Source of the DNA: Piezodorus guildinii
Taxonomy: Eukaryota; Arthropoda; Insecta; Hemiptera; Pentatomidae
Assembly (NCBI GenBank): GCA_023052935.1
Contig: CM041293.1
Coordinates: forward strand, 151,217,474 to 151,281,473
DNA length: 64,000 nucleotides
Direction: 5' to 3'
Below the pieces are notes generated by a model, which was given only the letters and a program-made list of their open reading frames with translations, did no database searches and was not told where the DNA came from. Made by a program: the position numbers and the translations under genes. How positions within the stretch are numbered: position 1 is the first letter of the stretch; each line of letters starts with the position of its first letter. Positions 1 to 11,676 of this stretch are shown in pieces.

Positions 1-92
1 TATGATTGTTCATACTTTCCTGAAGAATAAATGAATATAAATACATCTATACACACTTAATAGTATCAATGTCATAAAATTGTATCTAAATG

Positions 93-3000
93 TCATACCA
101 TTCTTTGATCATGTTGGGCGGCTAAAAATTCAATATTTTTTGAAAACTTGTTTAATGTATTTAACTGGAAATTATTAATTACTCTATCTCTTTTAACAAT
201 GAATTTCAAAGCTTCATTTAAAATCATTTTGGTCTGTAATATGTGTTCAATCCTAGTTAACTTATTAAATCTGTCTTCTAAAAAAGCAGAACACTTTTTG
301 GCATCATTCAGATGTAATTTTACTAAGCAATTCACATCATCTTCCAGAGCCGTACTTAATGTTTCACTTAATTTTTCATTAGGACTAGGTACTTCATCAA
401 GAAATTTTCTGAAACACAGTAAGTAGTATTATTTAATTGAAATAAAAAGTGAAAATATATATTTTATTCTATAAAAATATTAATTTAAAGCTATTAATAT
501 ACTGGTATAATACATATTTGAAACATTGTACAGCAATGTATAAAACAAAAAAATGGATATGGAAATTGCACTTGGATCACTTATAAGGAACAGAAACACA
601 TGGAAATGCAATCACTTTTATCTTATGGCACTCCTTTCAACCCCACAAAGGTCATTTCTGGAGTTAAATCTGTAGTTACAACATTAGCAAATAGAATATT
701 AAGGAGTGGAATTTTTATTTTTGAAATAGTCGCATGAGTTCATTCCACATAACAATACTCAACTTCATTGTTTTTTTTAATACTTGTAATGTTTTTAAAA
801 AATATGATCCACCTTACTAGATCTAGTACCATTATAATAATTTTTTTTTTAAATATAAGCTAAAAAAAGGTTTGCACCCTTTTACCATAAATTACAAATT
901 CAAGAAATACTCCAATAATCTAGAGTAGTTCTTGCATTGTTACCTTATACTATGAAACAAACTTACTTAATATCTGAAACAGATGTCTCATGAAGATTAA
1001 CAGAAATAATATTTTTCAATGAATTAAGATAATTTATAATCATTGAATTTCCGTGCATAATAGCAGTAGTATCTATGATACTGCTTTCAACTTCAGAAAG
1101 TCTAGGAAAATAAAAAAACACACCGATTAGAAAATTATGCATTACTATGATAAGGATAAGTAAAAATTATAGTAAACAAATTAATAACACACTTTTGATA
1201 GACAAGCCAATAATCTAAAGGTGTTACATTAATTTTCCCATCAGTAGGCTTGATCTGTAACATAAAGAGAGAGTATATTACAAGAACATTTAAATAAAGT
1301 TAAACTTTTCAATTATTAAATACCAACCTCTTTAAAATCATTTTGTAAATGTTCATCCACATTTTGATTAATTTGTTTATTTAAATATATCATATTTAAA
1401 CAATGATTCAAATATAAATCAACCTGTAAATAATAAATGCTTTGTCAATAATATTACATTATTGTTGTAGTCATTTAAGATCATAAAATTAAGATAGCAA
1501 TACCGAATGTTCTTCAGATAAATGGCATTTCAAATCATCCCATGCATATCCAAATTTATTTAAACATTCATTTAACTGGTCGTTTAATGCTTCCAATTCT
1601 TTTACTTCAGTCTTGATGAAAGGTTCCAATCCGTAAACTGCTTTATCATCAATTTTTTCTCTTCTCCTTAAAATTATTTATAAATATACTTACACTGCAT
1701 ACAAAATACATCATAATTATAAAATTGTACAATTGATGATGAAATTCTATATTAATGGGGTATAAAAAAAAAAATTTCACAGCTACAAAGCAACTCGTGA
1801 ATTATTAAATATGAAGGGGAAGGTGTCCTTGACCAGTGCACGGCGTAGTATTGTTTTGAAGAATTTGTCTGTGGAGATACGATGTTAGGGGGAAGAAGGG
1901 CACTAGGCACAAATGGATATTGATGAGGTTCTACAGGAAGATGTTAGGTCAAATCAGTCCACAAGTACTTGTCAACTTGCCAGGAAGTGTGGTTTGTCGA
2001 AAGAAACTGTTACTCTCCATGGGGAAGGTGAAAAGGAGTAGTTGATTGGTCCATCACCAACTTACTCCTAAGCAATCAGCTGAGAATAAAAATGTATGCA
2101 AATTTAATCAAAAACCCTTCCATTAATACTCTGGCCCAAGAAATCCCAGTTCTTCAAAGAGAGGCAGGGGAGATTTTTGGAATTTTAAAGGTGTTACTCA
2201 TCACGAATTTGTTCCTAATGGATGCTCTACAAATTCTAAACTCTACTGTGAACAACTGGAAAGATATCAGAGCATTATCCTGCTTTGATCAACTGAAAAG
2301 GAGTTTATTTCAACAAGATAAGGCTCTTCCATACTTCCCATGAACCCAAAGAACTTCATTGGTTCGAACTCCTGCCTTATCCATCAATCAAGACCTTGCA
2401 CCATCAGATTACTACTTGTTTCAATCCATGGCCCGCTTTTGTATAAGTGAAAAAACTTGATAATTCTGTGAAAGTCGAAAGTGCGGTCCAACAGTTCTTT
2501 GACAGCCATCCCAAAGAATGGTATCGAGTAATTGGCTAGCAGATGGCTAATGACAGTAGATTGCACATTGAGTATTAATTTATTTTATATCAAAGAAATC
2601 AAAATACTAATACTTAGTGAAAAAATGGCTCATCATGTTAACAGATGATATAAATATTGAAAATTAAGAAAAATATTGATTAAGGAAAAAGTGAGTCTAC
2701 TGTATAATAAAGAATTAAATATAATGTATTATAAAATGTTATTATTGAATTGAGTTAAACATGTACTTATGAGAGATATCAAGGTTAAAAATCAATAACT
2801 TGTGTAATAATATGAAAATTTCAATTACAGGAGAGTAAAGAAATAATTTAGGAAGCTTTTAACATTAGAGATAAATTAAACTACCATCTAAGTTTAATAG
2901 TTAAGTTAAGTTTAATAGTTCTGGTTGTAATAAAATATTTTGGTACAACTTGTGAAAGTTTCCTATGTTCAATGAGATTTTAAAATAAATTCGCAATTTT

Positions 3001-5029
3001 AATTAGATGATTCTCGAATTTGAACGCAAAAGATTCAGTGATAATATTATTTCAACAGTCACACTATTAATAATTGCTGCATAAATTTTATAAATTATAT
3101 AAAAAAAAAACTTCGGTCCCCAGAAAGAAATAGCTTTAGAGGTTGAAGGTAACACAAATTTTTTTTTTTTTTTTTTGTATTTTTTTTTTATTTAAGGGAT
3201 ACTTCCAACTGTTAATTTATGAAAAAATAAAAACATTGTAGGTTTTTTAATAACTGATCGTCCTAAAAATCTCATTCTGAAAGTTTTTAAATAGAAATAT
3301 TCCTGAATAGAAAATATTTTCAATCAGATATTCATGTTTTTATCTTTTATCATATACAAAATTAGTCAATATTAGTTTAACCATTTGGAAATTTCAAAAA
3401 TTAAAATAAAAATAAAAACATACAATTTTTACTGTAACTTATCTATAGATGAAATATATAGTAAGAGAAAGTATTGCAATTGTGAAAAGTTTTGAATTGG
3501 AGTTTTCATCGGAAATGCACGTTTTAGGGTCCTCTGAGTTCAAATTACCAAAGTCCCGCAAAAAGGTCTGTGTGTGTGGTTTAAGTCTAGCAGGAAAAAG
3601 AAAAGTCATTTGAAACTGAAATTTCATATTTAAGACTATACGCCCGAGATGTTACAGAAACTTTTTCATCCAAATCAGCTAACCATAAGAGCTACTTTAT
3701 ACCATATATTTTGCACCTTTTTACGATTTTCTTAAAAACGGCTTTAACGATTTTGATTAAACTTGCTATATCAATGTAAAATTTGGGCTTGAATATCATG
3801 TAGGTTTCATCCTGATTGAAATATTTTGACAGATCTTAAAATATGCTAATATTTAAAATTTTCTTCCTCGAAAGTACCTTTCATTTTGCAGATTCTATAA
3901 AAATAGTCATATCCTCTTGTTACCACTAATAAAAATAGGTAAATATATATTTTGAATGAATTTAATATCCAATTAAAAGAGAAAACTGAAAAATTATTTA
4001 TTCAATGCAATTTTTTGTTTTTGAACATAAGAACAGAAGTATACATGTATGATATACCATTGGAAACCTAAATACTTTAGAAAAAAATATTATCTTATAT
4101 ACAAGGTTGTAAAAATTAATAAAGAGTGATGAAAAGCCAATAAAACTGATTATTTTAGATAATAATATAATAGATTTTTTAATAAAACACATGTTTCTAT
4201 AGAAATTCAATTTAATTATTTCTATAATAGTTCCACTCATTTCTATCTCTAACTGTATTTCAAAATTCTTTAATCGGGTTTTAAAATGAGGTAAATGAAA
4301 GTTATGTGTTGCCTGCACCAAATTTTTTTATGAAAAATAAGATAAGTAATTACATCAAATTAATGTTATTTTGGGAACTGGATGGAATTTCTGTAGCTAC
4401 CAGGATTTAAATGTTTTGTTTTTTTATTTCTATGCGTCCATAATTTTTTTAAATTGCAAACTGAAAGAAAGCCAGTGCTCTACCATTGAGTTACCACCAC
4501 ATATCTGACACAAACATACTTTTCATAAACTTAAATAATTTCTTATGAACAAAAATCAAGTATTGCAATTTAAAAATCACCTTACTTTAAAAAATCTTCA
4601 ACAGATTTAAGAGTTTGTAGTTCTTTTTCAGCTTCAGCAATGGAAAACTGTAAATCAATATCCTGTGTACTATTTGATTCAACATTAAAATATTCTAATA
4701 ACTGTTGATCTAGTTCTTCATTTGGAACCAATTTATTATTACATTTTAAATCACGGAATCTAAAAGATCAGAAAGAAGAATAAGTCATCTGATTAAAAAC
4801 ATTCAGCATTGCTATAATTGAAAAAAACGATAATTACAAAGCCACTTCATCACTAGTCAAACAGTTTTCTTTGGTAATGCAGTTCATAAACCAATCTAAG
4901 AAAGGTTTTAATGTTTCAGTCTCCTCTAAGGCAATCCAATCACTTGAAGATTTTTCAACTGATGGTACTTCAACATACTCAGTTTCATGCAGAATGTTTA
5001 CAAGAAATGGTAGAAATTTACCCTTATAC
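93..5029 (-). CDS. HAUS3: Augmin complex subunit, HAUS3-like (seven coding exons)
   Basis: The augmin complex recruits gamma-tubulin to existing spindle microtubules so that new ones branch from them. Coding exons on the minus strand are 4838..~5029, 4586..4759, 1504..1666, 1328..1423, 1193..1254, 967..1101 and 93..408 (stop 93..95). All junctions are GT-AG and their phases agree. The N-terminal exon aligns with the HAUS3 start: an LVNIL segment, a DWI motif, then FLDWFMNCITKENCLTSDEV, which matches the conserved FLxWFxxxVxxxNxLSxxE block. The remainder is polar, coiled-coil-like sequence. About 380 residues are recovered against roughly 600 in human HAUS3, so the middle is short or divergent. 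The start codon is not settled: a good acceptor lies at ~5030, implying an upstream start exon, but an in-frame ATG also exists at 5076. The 2.9-kb intron 1667..4585 holds a mariner remnant and a repeat copy. The other introns show nothing. Identity rests mainly on the N-terminus. Confidence 0.6.
1790..2590 (+). pseudogene. Degenerate mariner transposase remnant
   Basis: Translating in shifting frames recovers mariner transposase pieces in the right order. A helix-turn-helix segment (CQLARKCGLSKETV) is near 1950-2020, an HQLTPKQSAENKNVC-like linker near 2060-2105, a THHEFVPNG...YCEQL segment near 2195-2260, the catalytic-region signature DLAPSDYYLFQSMARF near 2390-2440, and the C-terminal VESAVQQFFDSHPKEWY near 2475-2525. 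Several stops and frameshifts make it inactive. Clear terminal inverted repeats were not identified. It lies inside the largest intron of the HAUS3-like gene, antisense to it. Confidence 0.85.
3192..4330 (-). repeat. Copy of a ~1.1-kb interspersed repeat (called repeat A here)
   Basis: This stretch matches 57034..58040 over about 1 kb. Shared landmarks are an AACTGATCGTCCT segment, AAGTCCCGCAAAAAGGTCTG followed by a GT run, the segment ending CGCCCGAGATGTTACAG, and a right end reading GGTAAATGAAAGTTATGTGTTG. Partial copies in the opposite orientation occur at 28355..28690, 37245..37575 and 46850..46935 plus 52779..53335; terminal pieces lie near 59.8-60.06 kb. No coding capacity is visible, so it is probably a non-autonomous element. 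The class is unknown to me. Confidence 0.7.
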
Positions 5030-5502
5030 CTACGAATAATAATAAATAATGGTAATGTGTCAAGTAATGTTAACATTTAAATTTATCTTTTAAAAAAATA
5101 AAATACATTTTTATGAATAATGACAACTCCACTCTCAATTTAAAAACTCTAACAAACTTTACTATCAAAAATGCTCATGACCGCCAAGTGTAGTTCAAAA
5201 CCGATTAGTTCGAATACTTGAAAACTTGGTTGAGAGAAATTTTCACTTTTCAAATGACTTGTGTAGTTTCTTTACCGGATCTAACTTTAGCTACATCTTC
5301 TTCTGGACTGACTATTTAAAAATATTTATTAATGCAAATATATTTAATATGGTATCAGCCTATCTCTTTGACAGGCGTTCTCATAAATCTTTTGGAGAAA
5401 TACCCAGGTATGCCCAGAATCATACATTGGGAAAAACAGGTATTATGGATCAAATCTTGCATTTAACCAGTGAAATAAGGTTGGTTACCGATGTCATTAA
5501 GG

Positions 5503-5800
5503 GGAGACCGTGGCTGAGTGGCTAGCACGCTAGTCTCTCATGCTACAGGTTCTGAGTTCGAATCCCATTCCCCGGCGGGGCTTTTATAAGGATGTAAAAA
5601 AATGGGGAATCACTCACAATCTCTCCTTCGGGTATGTGAGACCCGTCAGCCAAAGGGTGGCCACTCACAAAATTAGTCGTTGGGAGTGATGACCCTACAC
5701 TAAAAATTGCATCGTGAAACGCGAGTGTAAACTCGCAGGAGTTTACACCGCGAGGTCCAAGGGCCTACAAGGCCTGTCGGGCCACTAGAAAAAAAAAAAA
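5503..5800 (+). mobile_element. tRNA-derived SINE, family 1
   Basis: The 5' part is tRNA-like: an A box around GTGGCTGAGTGGCTAG, and a B box GAGTTCGAATCCC about 45 bases later. An unrelated body follows, with a short inverted repeat (GAGTGTAAACTCGC / GGAGTTTACACC), and then an A12 tail at ~5789. Flanking GATGTCATTAAG and GACGTCATCAGA may be an eroded target-site duplication. The tRNA-like part lacks a clean acceptor stem, so it is not a functional tRNA. Confidence 0.75.
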
Positions 5801-5873
5801 GACGTCATCAGAGTGACCTAACTGTGATGCTTGATTTTAAAACTGCATTTTACCGTGTTAGCAGAGGGAGGCT

Positions 5874-5912
<39 letters not shown>

Positions 5913-5934
5913 ATACATTTCTCAAAAATTATTT

Positions 5935-7275
5935 TTCAAGTAGGCCTCCTTAACCTCAGACATGAAAGGGAATTCAGATTTTTTAATATCCTGATCAATA
6001 ATAACATCGTTACCGACAACGAAATAACTGGTGAAGAAAAAGAATGATATTAATGCCTCTAAAACAGTATCAGCTCTTTTTTCTGCCACTTAGACTCTGG
6101 AACATACCTAGTTCGGACTATGATACGTAGAGGATTGGTCTGGACATTCGTAAATAATTTTCGTAGAAAATTTAAGGTCATATCGATTTGAAGCAACGCT
6201 ACTGTGAATTGTTGAGAGACTGCGTCCTGTCTTGAACCGGAAATATTCCTTAGGAATCTCGTTTAGAGTCTAGTATATAGCATAGACTAGAATGTTTAGA
6301 GGACAACTAAATTCCCGCTTCAATGGAAATACTCTCATATTACAATGATTCACAAGCCAAACAAAGACAAAAATACTCCCTCATCATACCGATCAATAAG
6401 CTAACTCTAATATGCTCCGAAATTTTCGAATATCTACTACATAAAAGACTGCTTGATGTACTAACTAACAACGATATGGTCCCAGATCATCAATTTGGAT
6501 TTCGAAAACATCACTGAACATTGCACCAACTACACAGAGTGACGGACTACATATCTACATTACAATTTCTCAACGTTGCTCAAGGCTTCGACAGAGTATG
6601 GCACCAGAGACTTATCTTCAACTCAACACTATCCTTTCACCTGCTTACTACCTCATTATTCATTCTTCCCTTTCTCACAGATTTTTCTCCGTTCAACAGA
6701 GATCAGAGCTATGTGACATGATATCTATCGCAGCAAGAGTACCCCAAGGTGCAGTGCTCGCTCCATTACTCTATATTATTTACTCTTATGACATACCTTG
6801 CAGCCCTAATATTCTACTAGCGACTTATGCAGACGACACGGCGATTTCAACAAAACATAAAATTACAACACATGCCTCAGTGACCCTACACAACATCTAA
6901 TAAAATTACATGACAGGCTCAAACTCGGGAAAATCCGACTAAATCATGACAAATTGCACCACATCACCTTTACTCTTCGACATGACACGTGTCCTCCCGT
7001 TTTCTTAGACAACACACAAATCCCACAGACGAACACTGTACATTACCTTGGTTTGACGTTTGACAGAAGAATTACTTGGGTGCGCATATCAAGAAAACCC
7101 TTCACCAAAGACTGAGACTTTTTTACTCACTCTTTTAAAAATACTCGAAACTGAAACTTCGAGAGAAATTAAACACCTACACTTACCCACTGAAACCTTA
7201 TGCATCACAGATATATGGGATAACTAAAAAGACAAACAATAACAAACTTCAAATCTTTCAGGCTAAAATGTTTAT
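5935..7275 (+). pseudogene. Decayed jockey-like LINE, reverse transcriptase region
   Basis: Three frames together give a non-LTR reverse transcriptase. A fingers segment ending in a HQFGFRKHH-like motif is near 6490-6515. A VPQGAVLAPLLYIIY motif is near 6740-6785, the YADDTAI catalytic box near 6825-6850, and HYLGLTFDRRITW near 7040-7080. A thumb/tail segment then runs to ~7275. Stops and frameshifts are scattered throughout. It lies in the space between the divergent HAUS3-like and COPS9 genes. Confidence 0.8.
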
Positions 7276-7502
7276 AAACAAAAATTAATCAATTGTTTAT
7301 TAAAAGTTCAATTTTGAAATATTCCCTTTTCCTTTTTGTATTACAATATCGTTTCATGTATATATCGATTTATTAAAAATATACCGAACGCTCCGCGCTC
7401 TGTTTATCAGTACTGTCTGATAACAACTTAAGTAGAGGTTAGACATTTTTGTTTTCTAGTCAGCTAAAATAATATAATTTGAAAGAATATTTTATTGTAA
7501 AT

Positions 7503-9743
7503 ATGAAACCAACACTTGTTGCCGATGAAATGTTTCCTGAAGGTGCTGGACCTTATATGGAGTTAGAAGAGGTAATTTACCTTCATGGTTTTTGTTTTAG
7601 TTATAACAAGTATTTTAAAAAAATAATAATTTGTGAAAATATTTAGTTTTGGATATTGGTTTGTTCCTATTATAACTGCCAAATTTTCCTTTAGGGCTTT
7701 TAGTCACAATTATCCATTATTATTGTTCGTTTCTGTCCTAGTCCCCCAGAGTGAGAACCTTGATTTTATCATTCTGCTTAGTATTGTGTGGCAATCTCAA
7801 GACAGTCTTTAGCAGATGGTAGAATGTTTATACATAAAATACATGCATAGTCAAATGAGCTACATGAGTTTGACTCAAAACCAAATTGCTTTATTTTGTC
7901 ATCTTAATTATAATGTAATAGTTTTAATTGTAATGCAGCTATTTTGAAATGAATTTTCCTACGTAATAAAGAATGTGAATAAGACTGTTGGTTCCTTACT
8001 CTAGAATATACGTGTCATTTTTACTCCTTCCTAATTCATTCCCTAGTTGATATACAAAAACATCCCATAAATTTTTGTTATGAACATTTTGTTTTTATCT
8101 TTTATTAATGATATTATCAAATTACATTAAATGATTTAGCTCAAGCTATTCAAGTATGTTTTAAACTATTTACTGTTTATATACTTTTATGAAACATTTT
8201 AAGATTACAATTATAGTAGAAATATCTCATATGTTATGAAATATAGATATAGAAATAAATTTCTTAACTTCAATTTTAAAATTAATAATTTTTTTCCAGG
8301 GTGGAGGCTCAAGTGGACTTTTGATGGACCTAGCTACAAATGAAAAAGCTGTTCATCCAGACTTTTTCAATGGTGAAATGTTTTTGTTTTATGTATTTTT
8401 GAATTAATTATAAGTTAAGTTTTGATCAGAAATAAAATTCATAACTTGATCAAAACATAGTTGTGATATTTAAATAAATTTTACTTATTACTCACTTTCT
8501 AGCTTCATAGCTGTGTACCAATGGAACTTGAACATAATTATAACTAATGACCTTTTCCTGTATAACCTTAAAGAAAATAAGTGGAAGCATTGCTATGTAG
8601 GTAGTTAGTGTAAATTTTAGGTTGGTCAGTTCAATCCTGACATTTATAAATAATAATTACTGTTTTATTTAATAGACTGATTCTTTTATGGTCTTTCTTA
8701 ATCTTTTTATCTCTTTCTCGGAGTTCTGTTCTTATTTATTTAGGATTTTGGCAATTATATTCCTGTTGTCAGGCCTTCCCTAATTATTTCAACCCATTAT
8801 ATATCACTCCACACCAATGAAATTTTCCCCCCTTTTTCATATCATAGGGAGCGGGGTGGTCTAGTGGATAGAGCACTAGTCTACTGTGCTCCGTGTCCTG
8901 GGTTCGAATCCCGGGTGTGGAGACCCTCCTGGGGCAGACCCAGCCTCTATAAAGTGGGTACCCAATAACATTGGGGAAAAACCTGGCGGATGAGCATGAT
9001 CTCGGCCAAATCACCTCATTGCACGGCCTTTGGTCTAGAAACAGTACTAATCTCTATATGTACTGAGCTGAAGACTCTTCTAGGGTTGTAGTAGCACAGG
9101 TTTTCATATCATAAGTATAGGTGAAGAAGTTCTATTTCCTGTTTATATACACTGTTATATTCATTTCTATATAAAATATAGTGAACGTTTAGAGTAGATT
9201 AAATTAAGAGTCCTTGGCCTTAAATATAATAAATTATATTATTGTCACGTTTATAGAAATAGTGCTGTTAAAAAAAAAAAAAGTGAGGAATTGTGAAGCC
9301 ATATTACTTATTGATGAAACTTATTAATTCATAAATTATTTATTCCTTTTTGATTAAACTTAAAAAATTTATATTGATTGGAAAGTTTTATTATCTGATT
9401 TTTTAAAAAATTCTTTTCACACTAAAATTCAGTATTATCGAAAGATATTAACAGAATAAGTATAAAACATCTTAATAGCTAATTTAATTATTCATATTAA
9501 TTATATGTTATAAATTTCACTTTAAAAATGAACTAAAAACTATATCAGCTTCACTAAAAGTGAACAGTAACCAGTAATCATTTGAATGATATTACTTTTG
9601 CCATAGAATGAGCATGAAAACCTTAAAATCAATGGCTTTTTGCCATGTTATTTTTTAAATGTATTGAGTTATTGTCAATGTATCATTTCTTATTTTTATT
9701 TTCAGATTTCGAAGATCTTTATGATGATGAAAATTTGGATTGA
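7503..9743 (+). CDS. COPS9: COP9 signalosome complex subunit 9 (three exons)
   Basis: This is the smallest subunit of the COP9 signalosome, the complex that removes NEDD8 from cullin-RING ubiquitin ligases. Exons are 7503..7571, 8300..8372 and 9706..9743 (TGA 9741..9743), all with GT-AG borders and compatible phases, giving 59 residues. The protein starts [20 protein letters not shown], continues with [19 protein letters not shown] and ends in an acidic tail [11 protein letters not shown]. It matches the human protein almost along its full length, two residues longer as I recall it. The Ala found in the human NEKAVHADFF motif is Pro here. Intron 2 contains a SINE with a perfect target-site duplication (8847..9100). 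The gene is divergent from the HAUS3-like gene and convergent with Dp. In-frame splicing and strong similarity make the call secure. Confidence 0.95.
8847..9100 (+). mobile_element. tRNA-derived SINE, family 2, with perfect 13-bp target-site duplication
   Basis: The direct repeat TTTTCATATCATA flanks the element exactly, at 8834..8846 and 9101..9113. The 5' part has an A box (GTGGTCTAGTGGATAGAG) and a B box (GGGTTCGAATCCC). The body carries no long poly-A. The insertion is in intron 2 of COPS9, in the same orientation as the gene. The perfect duplication indicates a fairly young insertion. Confidence 0.85.
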
Positions 9744-11676
9744 CTTAAAAACATTTATGAAGGGAGGCTGTTATTTTCCAAATATTAATTTTTTCATTTT
9801 GTTTAAAATCATAAGTATTAATTTAATTAAGATATCTATTTATAAATAATATAACTAATTTTATAATAAGTTTATTGTTTTATTGTATTAACTAATTCCC
9901 TCTCCAAAAGTTTGTGCTTATTTTTGCTTTCTATTGTTTTCAAGATTTTTAAACACAATCCTCGCATATTATTTTTATCCTATTAGTAGGTAAGATAAAA
10001 ACAATATGGCTGTTTGTTTTTGTCTTAATATTGCCGATGAGTAGAAGTTTTTTTTCAGCTAAAAATGGATCTTTAGAAACCATGGGAAAATGAATAATAA
10101 GGAAGAAATTTTAATAAGTTGCACTTAGTTTATATAAAATATGATCAGAAATGCATGAAAAATATATGTTCACAAATGCAATTTTAAGAAATATATATAC
10201 AGATCTCGCTTATAAATGTTATCAAATTCCTATTAGAAATGACACTGCATTATTTCGGACCATGTGTGGGAATGTACTTGACATAAGTCTAATTCCTATT
10301 CTTCATCTAAATATTATATTATTGTTTACAATAAAACTATCATAAATAACAATCTCATTTCTAAATATGGCAAAATAATTATTTCATTGAATCAAAGTAT
10401 ACCCTTCAATGAATAAAATTACAAATATTCCTTAAAGACAGTCAGAAATAACAAAACACTTTTTTGTCTTTATATAGCTAATAACAGAAATTGAACAACT
10501 ATGTTTAAGAAAAGTAACATTACAACAATCTCAATAAAGCCAACGATTAAAATTAGTTTCAAACATAAAAAGACTAGTTGCAATGGTATAACCTCAGAGT
10601 TTGATATAACAGTGACTTTTTGTAAAGCAAGCTTACAACAAAAATATTCATAAACATTTTTTTGTAATACATCATACAAGGTATTTTCTACTTTGATTAG
10701 CTCTTTTTGAAGGGGGGAACCCAACAAGTATGGACAATTTAAAAAGAAAAGATCTGGTTAAATAATAATGAATACTTAAAGCACAGCTTTAAATACTGGT
10801 AACACAAAAATAAAAGGTAATATATACACGTTTGTATATATTCCGATTACAAACATACACAAATATACATTTATATTAAAAAAACAAAAAAAAAAAACTA
10901 CTGCTATCTCTAAGCTGCAATATTTTGTTTTTTATAGCTCTGCGTTTGTAATAACAAATAAGACAACTAAAAATGCTTAATTAATAATAAAACAATATAA
11001 TGTATAATTATGTTATACTATTACCTATAAAAAGCTAAAAAAAAAAAATCTCATCTGGTGTGAAATAAATGATGCTAATACAAATAAGAAGATAACAATA
11101 TCGTAAAATAGCAAAAATAAAAAGTAAGGCTCAGTATAATAAATAAATAAATACGAGGAATATAAATTGAAAAAAAAAAACAAACAACTAGAGCTGGATA
11201 TTTTAAAATAAAAATACCTAACTTAACATTTAGAAATTTGATATCTCAAAATTATCGAAGAGGTAATAATTTTTCAATAATAATATTTGTTAGATTGTAA
11301 TTTTACTTAGCTCTAAATATAAATAAAGAATAAAATTAAACTAAAAGCTACAAAATATAAGCTTAAAACAAATGTTAATCAACAAATACAGAGTTATGAA
11401 TCATGGTAATATTGCAGCCTAGGTAAAATGTGATTAAAACATACCATTATAAAATAAAAAATATACAAATGTGCTAAATGAAAATCAAAATTCTGTACAA
11501 TTAGTAACTAACTTATAATATATATAATGTTAATCTTATACCTCAATCTGGCATTATAAAAAAAATTATAATTATATGTATATAGGCACTATTTCCTCAG
11601 ATTTAGGCAAAAATAAAAATATACGATTTCGAGGAGGTCAGGGAAATAAAAATCTTATGCTCATGGAGGGCAGAAA
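9744..11676. other. Convergent 3' regions of COPS9 and Dp, no gene recognised
   Basis: AT-rich sequence between two converging stop codons, so it should contain both 3' UTRs. A minus-strand ORF at 10470..10727 is open for 85 codons with a hydrophobic C-terminal half, but it matches nothing I know. Otherwise there are A/T homopolymers only. Confidence 0.5.

Noticed and set aside
1323..1328. U12-type introns for the odd donors
   Set aside because: GTTGGTATTTA does not match the U12 donor (RTATCCTT), and no U12 branch site was seen.
5226..5525. 99-codon plus-strand ORF between HAUS3-like and the SINE
   Set aside because: No recognisable domain, and its 3' end runs into the SINE head; probably chance or a relic.
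5503..5580. tRNA gene candidate
   Set aside because: A and B boxes are present but the acceptor and anticodon stems do not pair; it is the head of a SINE. The same applies to 8847..8920, 24575..24650 and the heads at 58.9 and 59.2 kb.
10470..10727. 85-codon minus-strand ORF with hydrophobic C-terminus as a membrane protein gene
   Set aside because: Not recognised, no splice context, lies in the Dp 3' region; hydrophobicity is common in AT-rich random frames.
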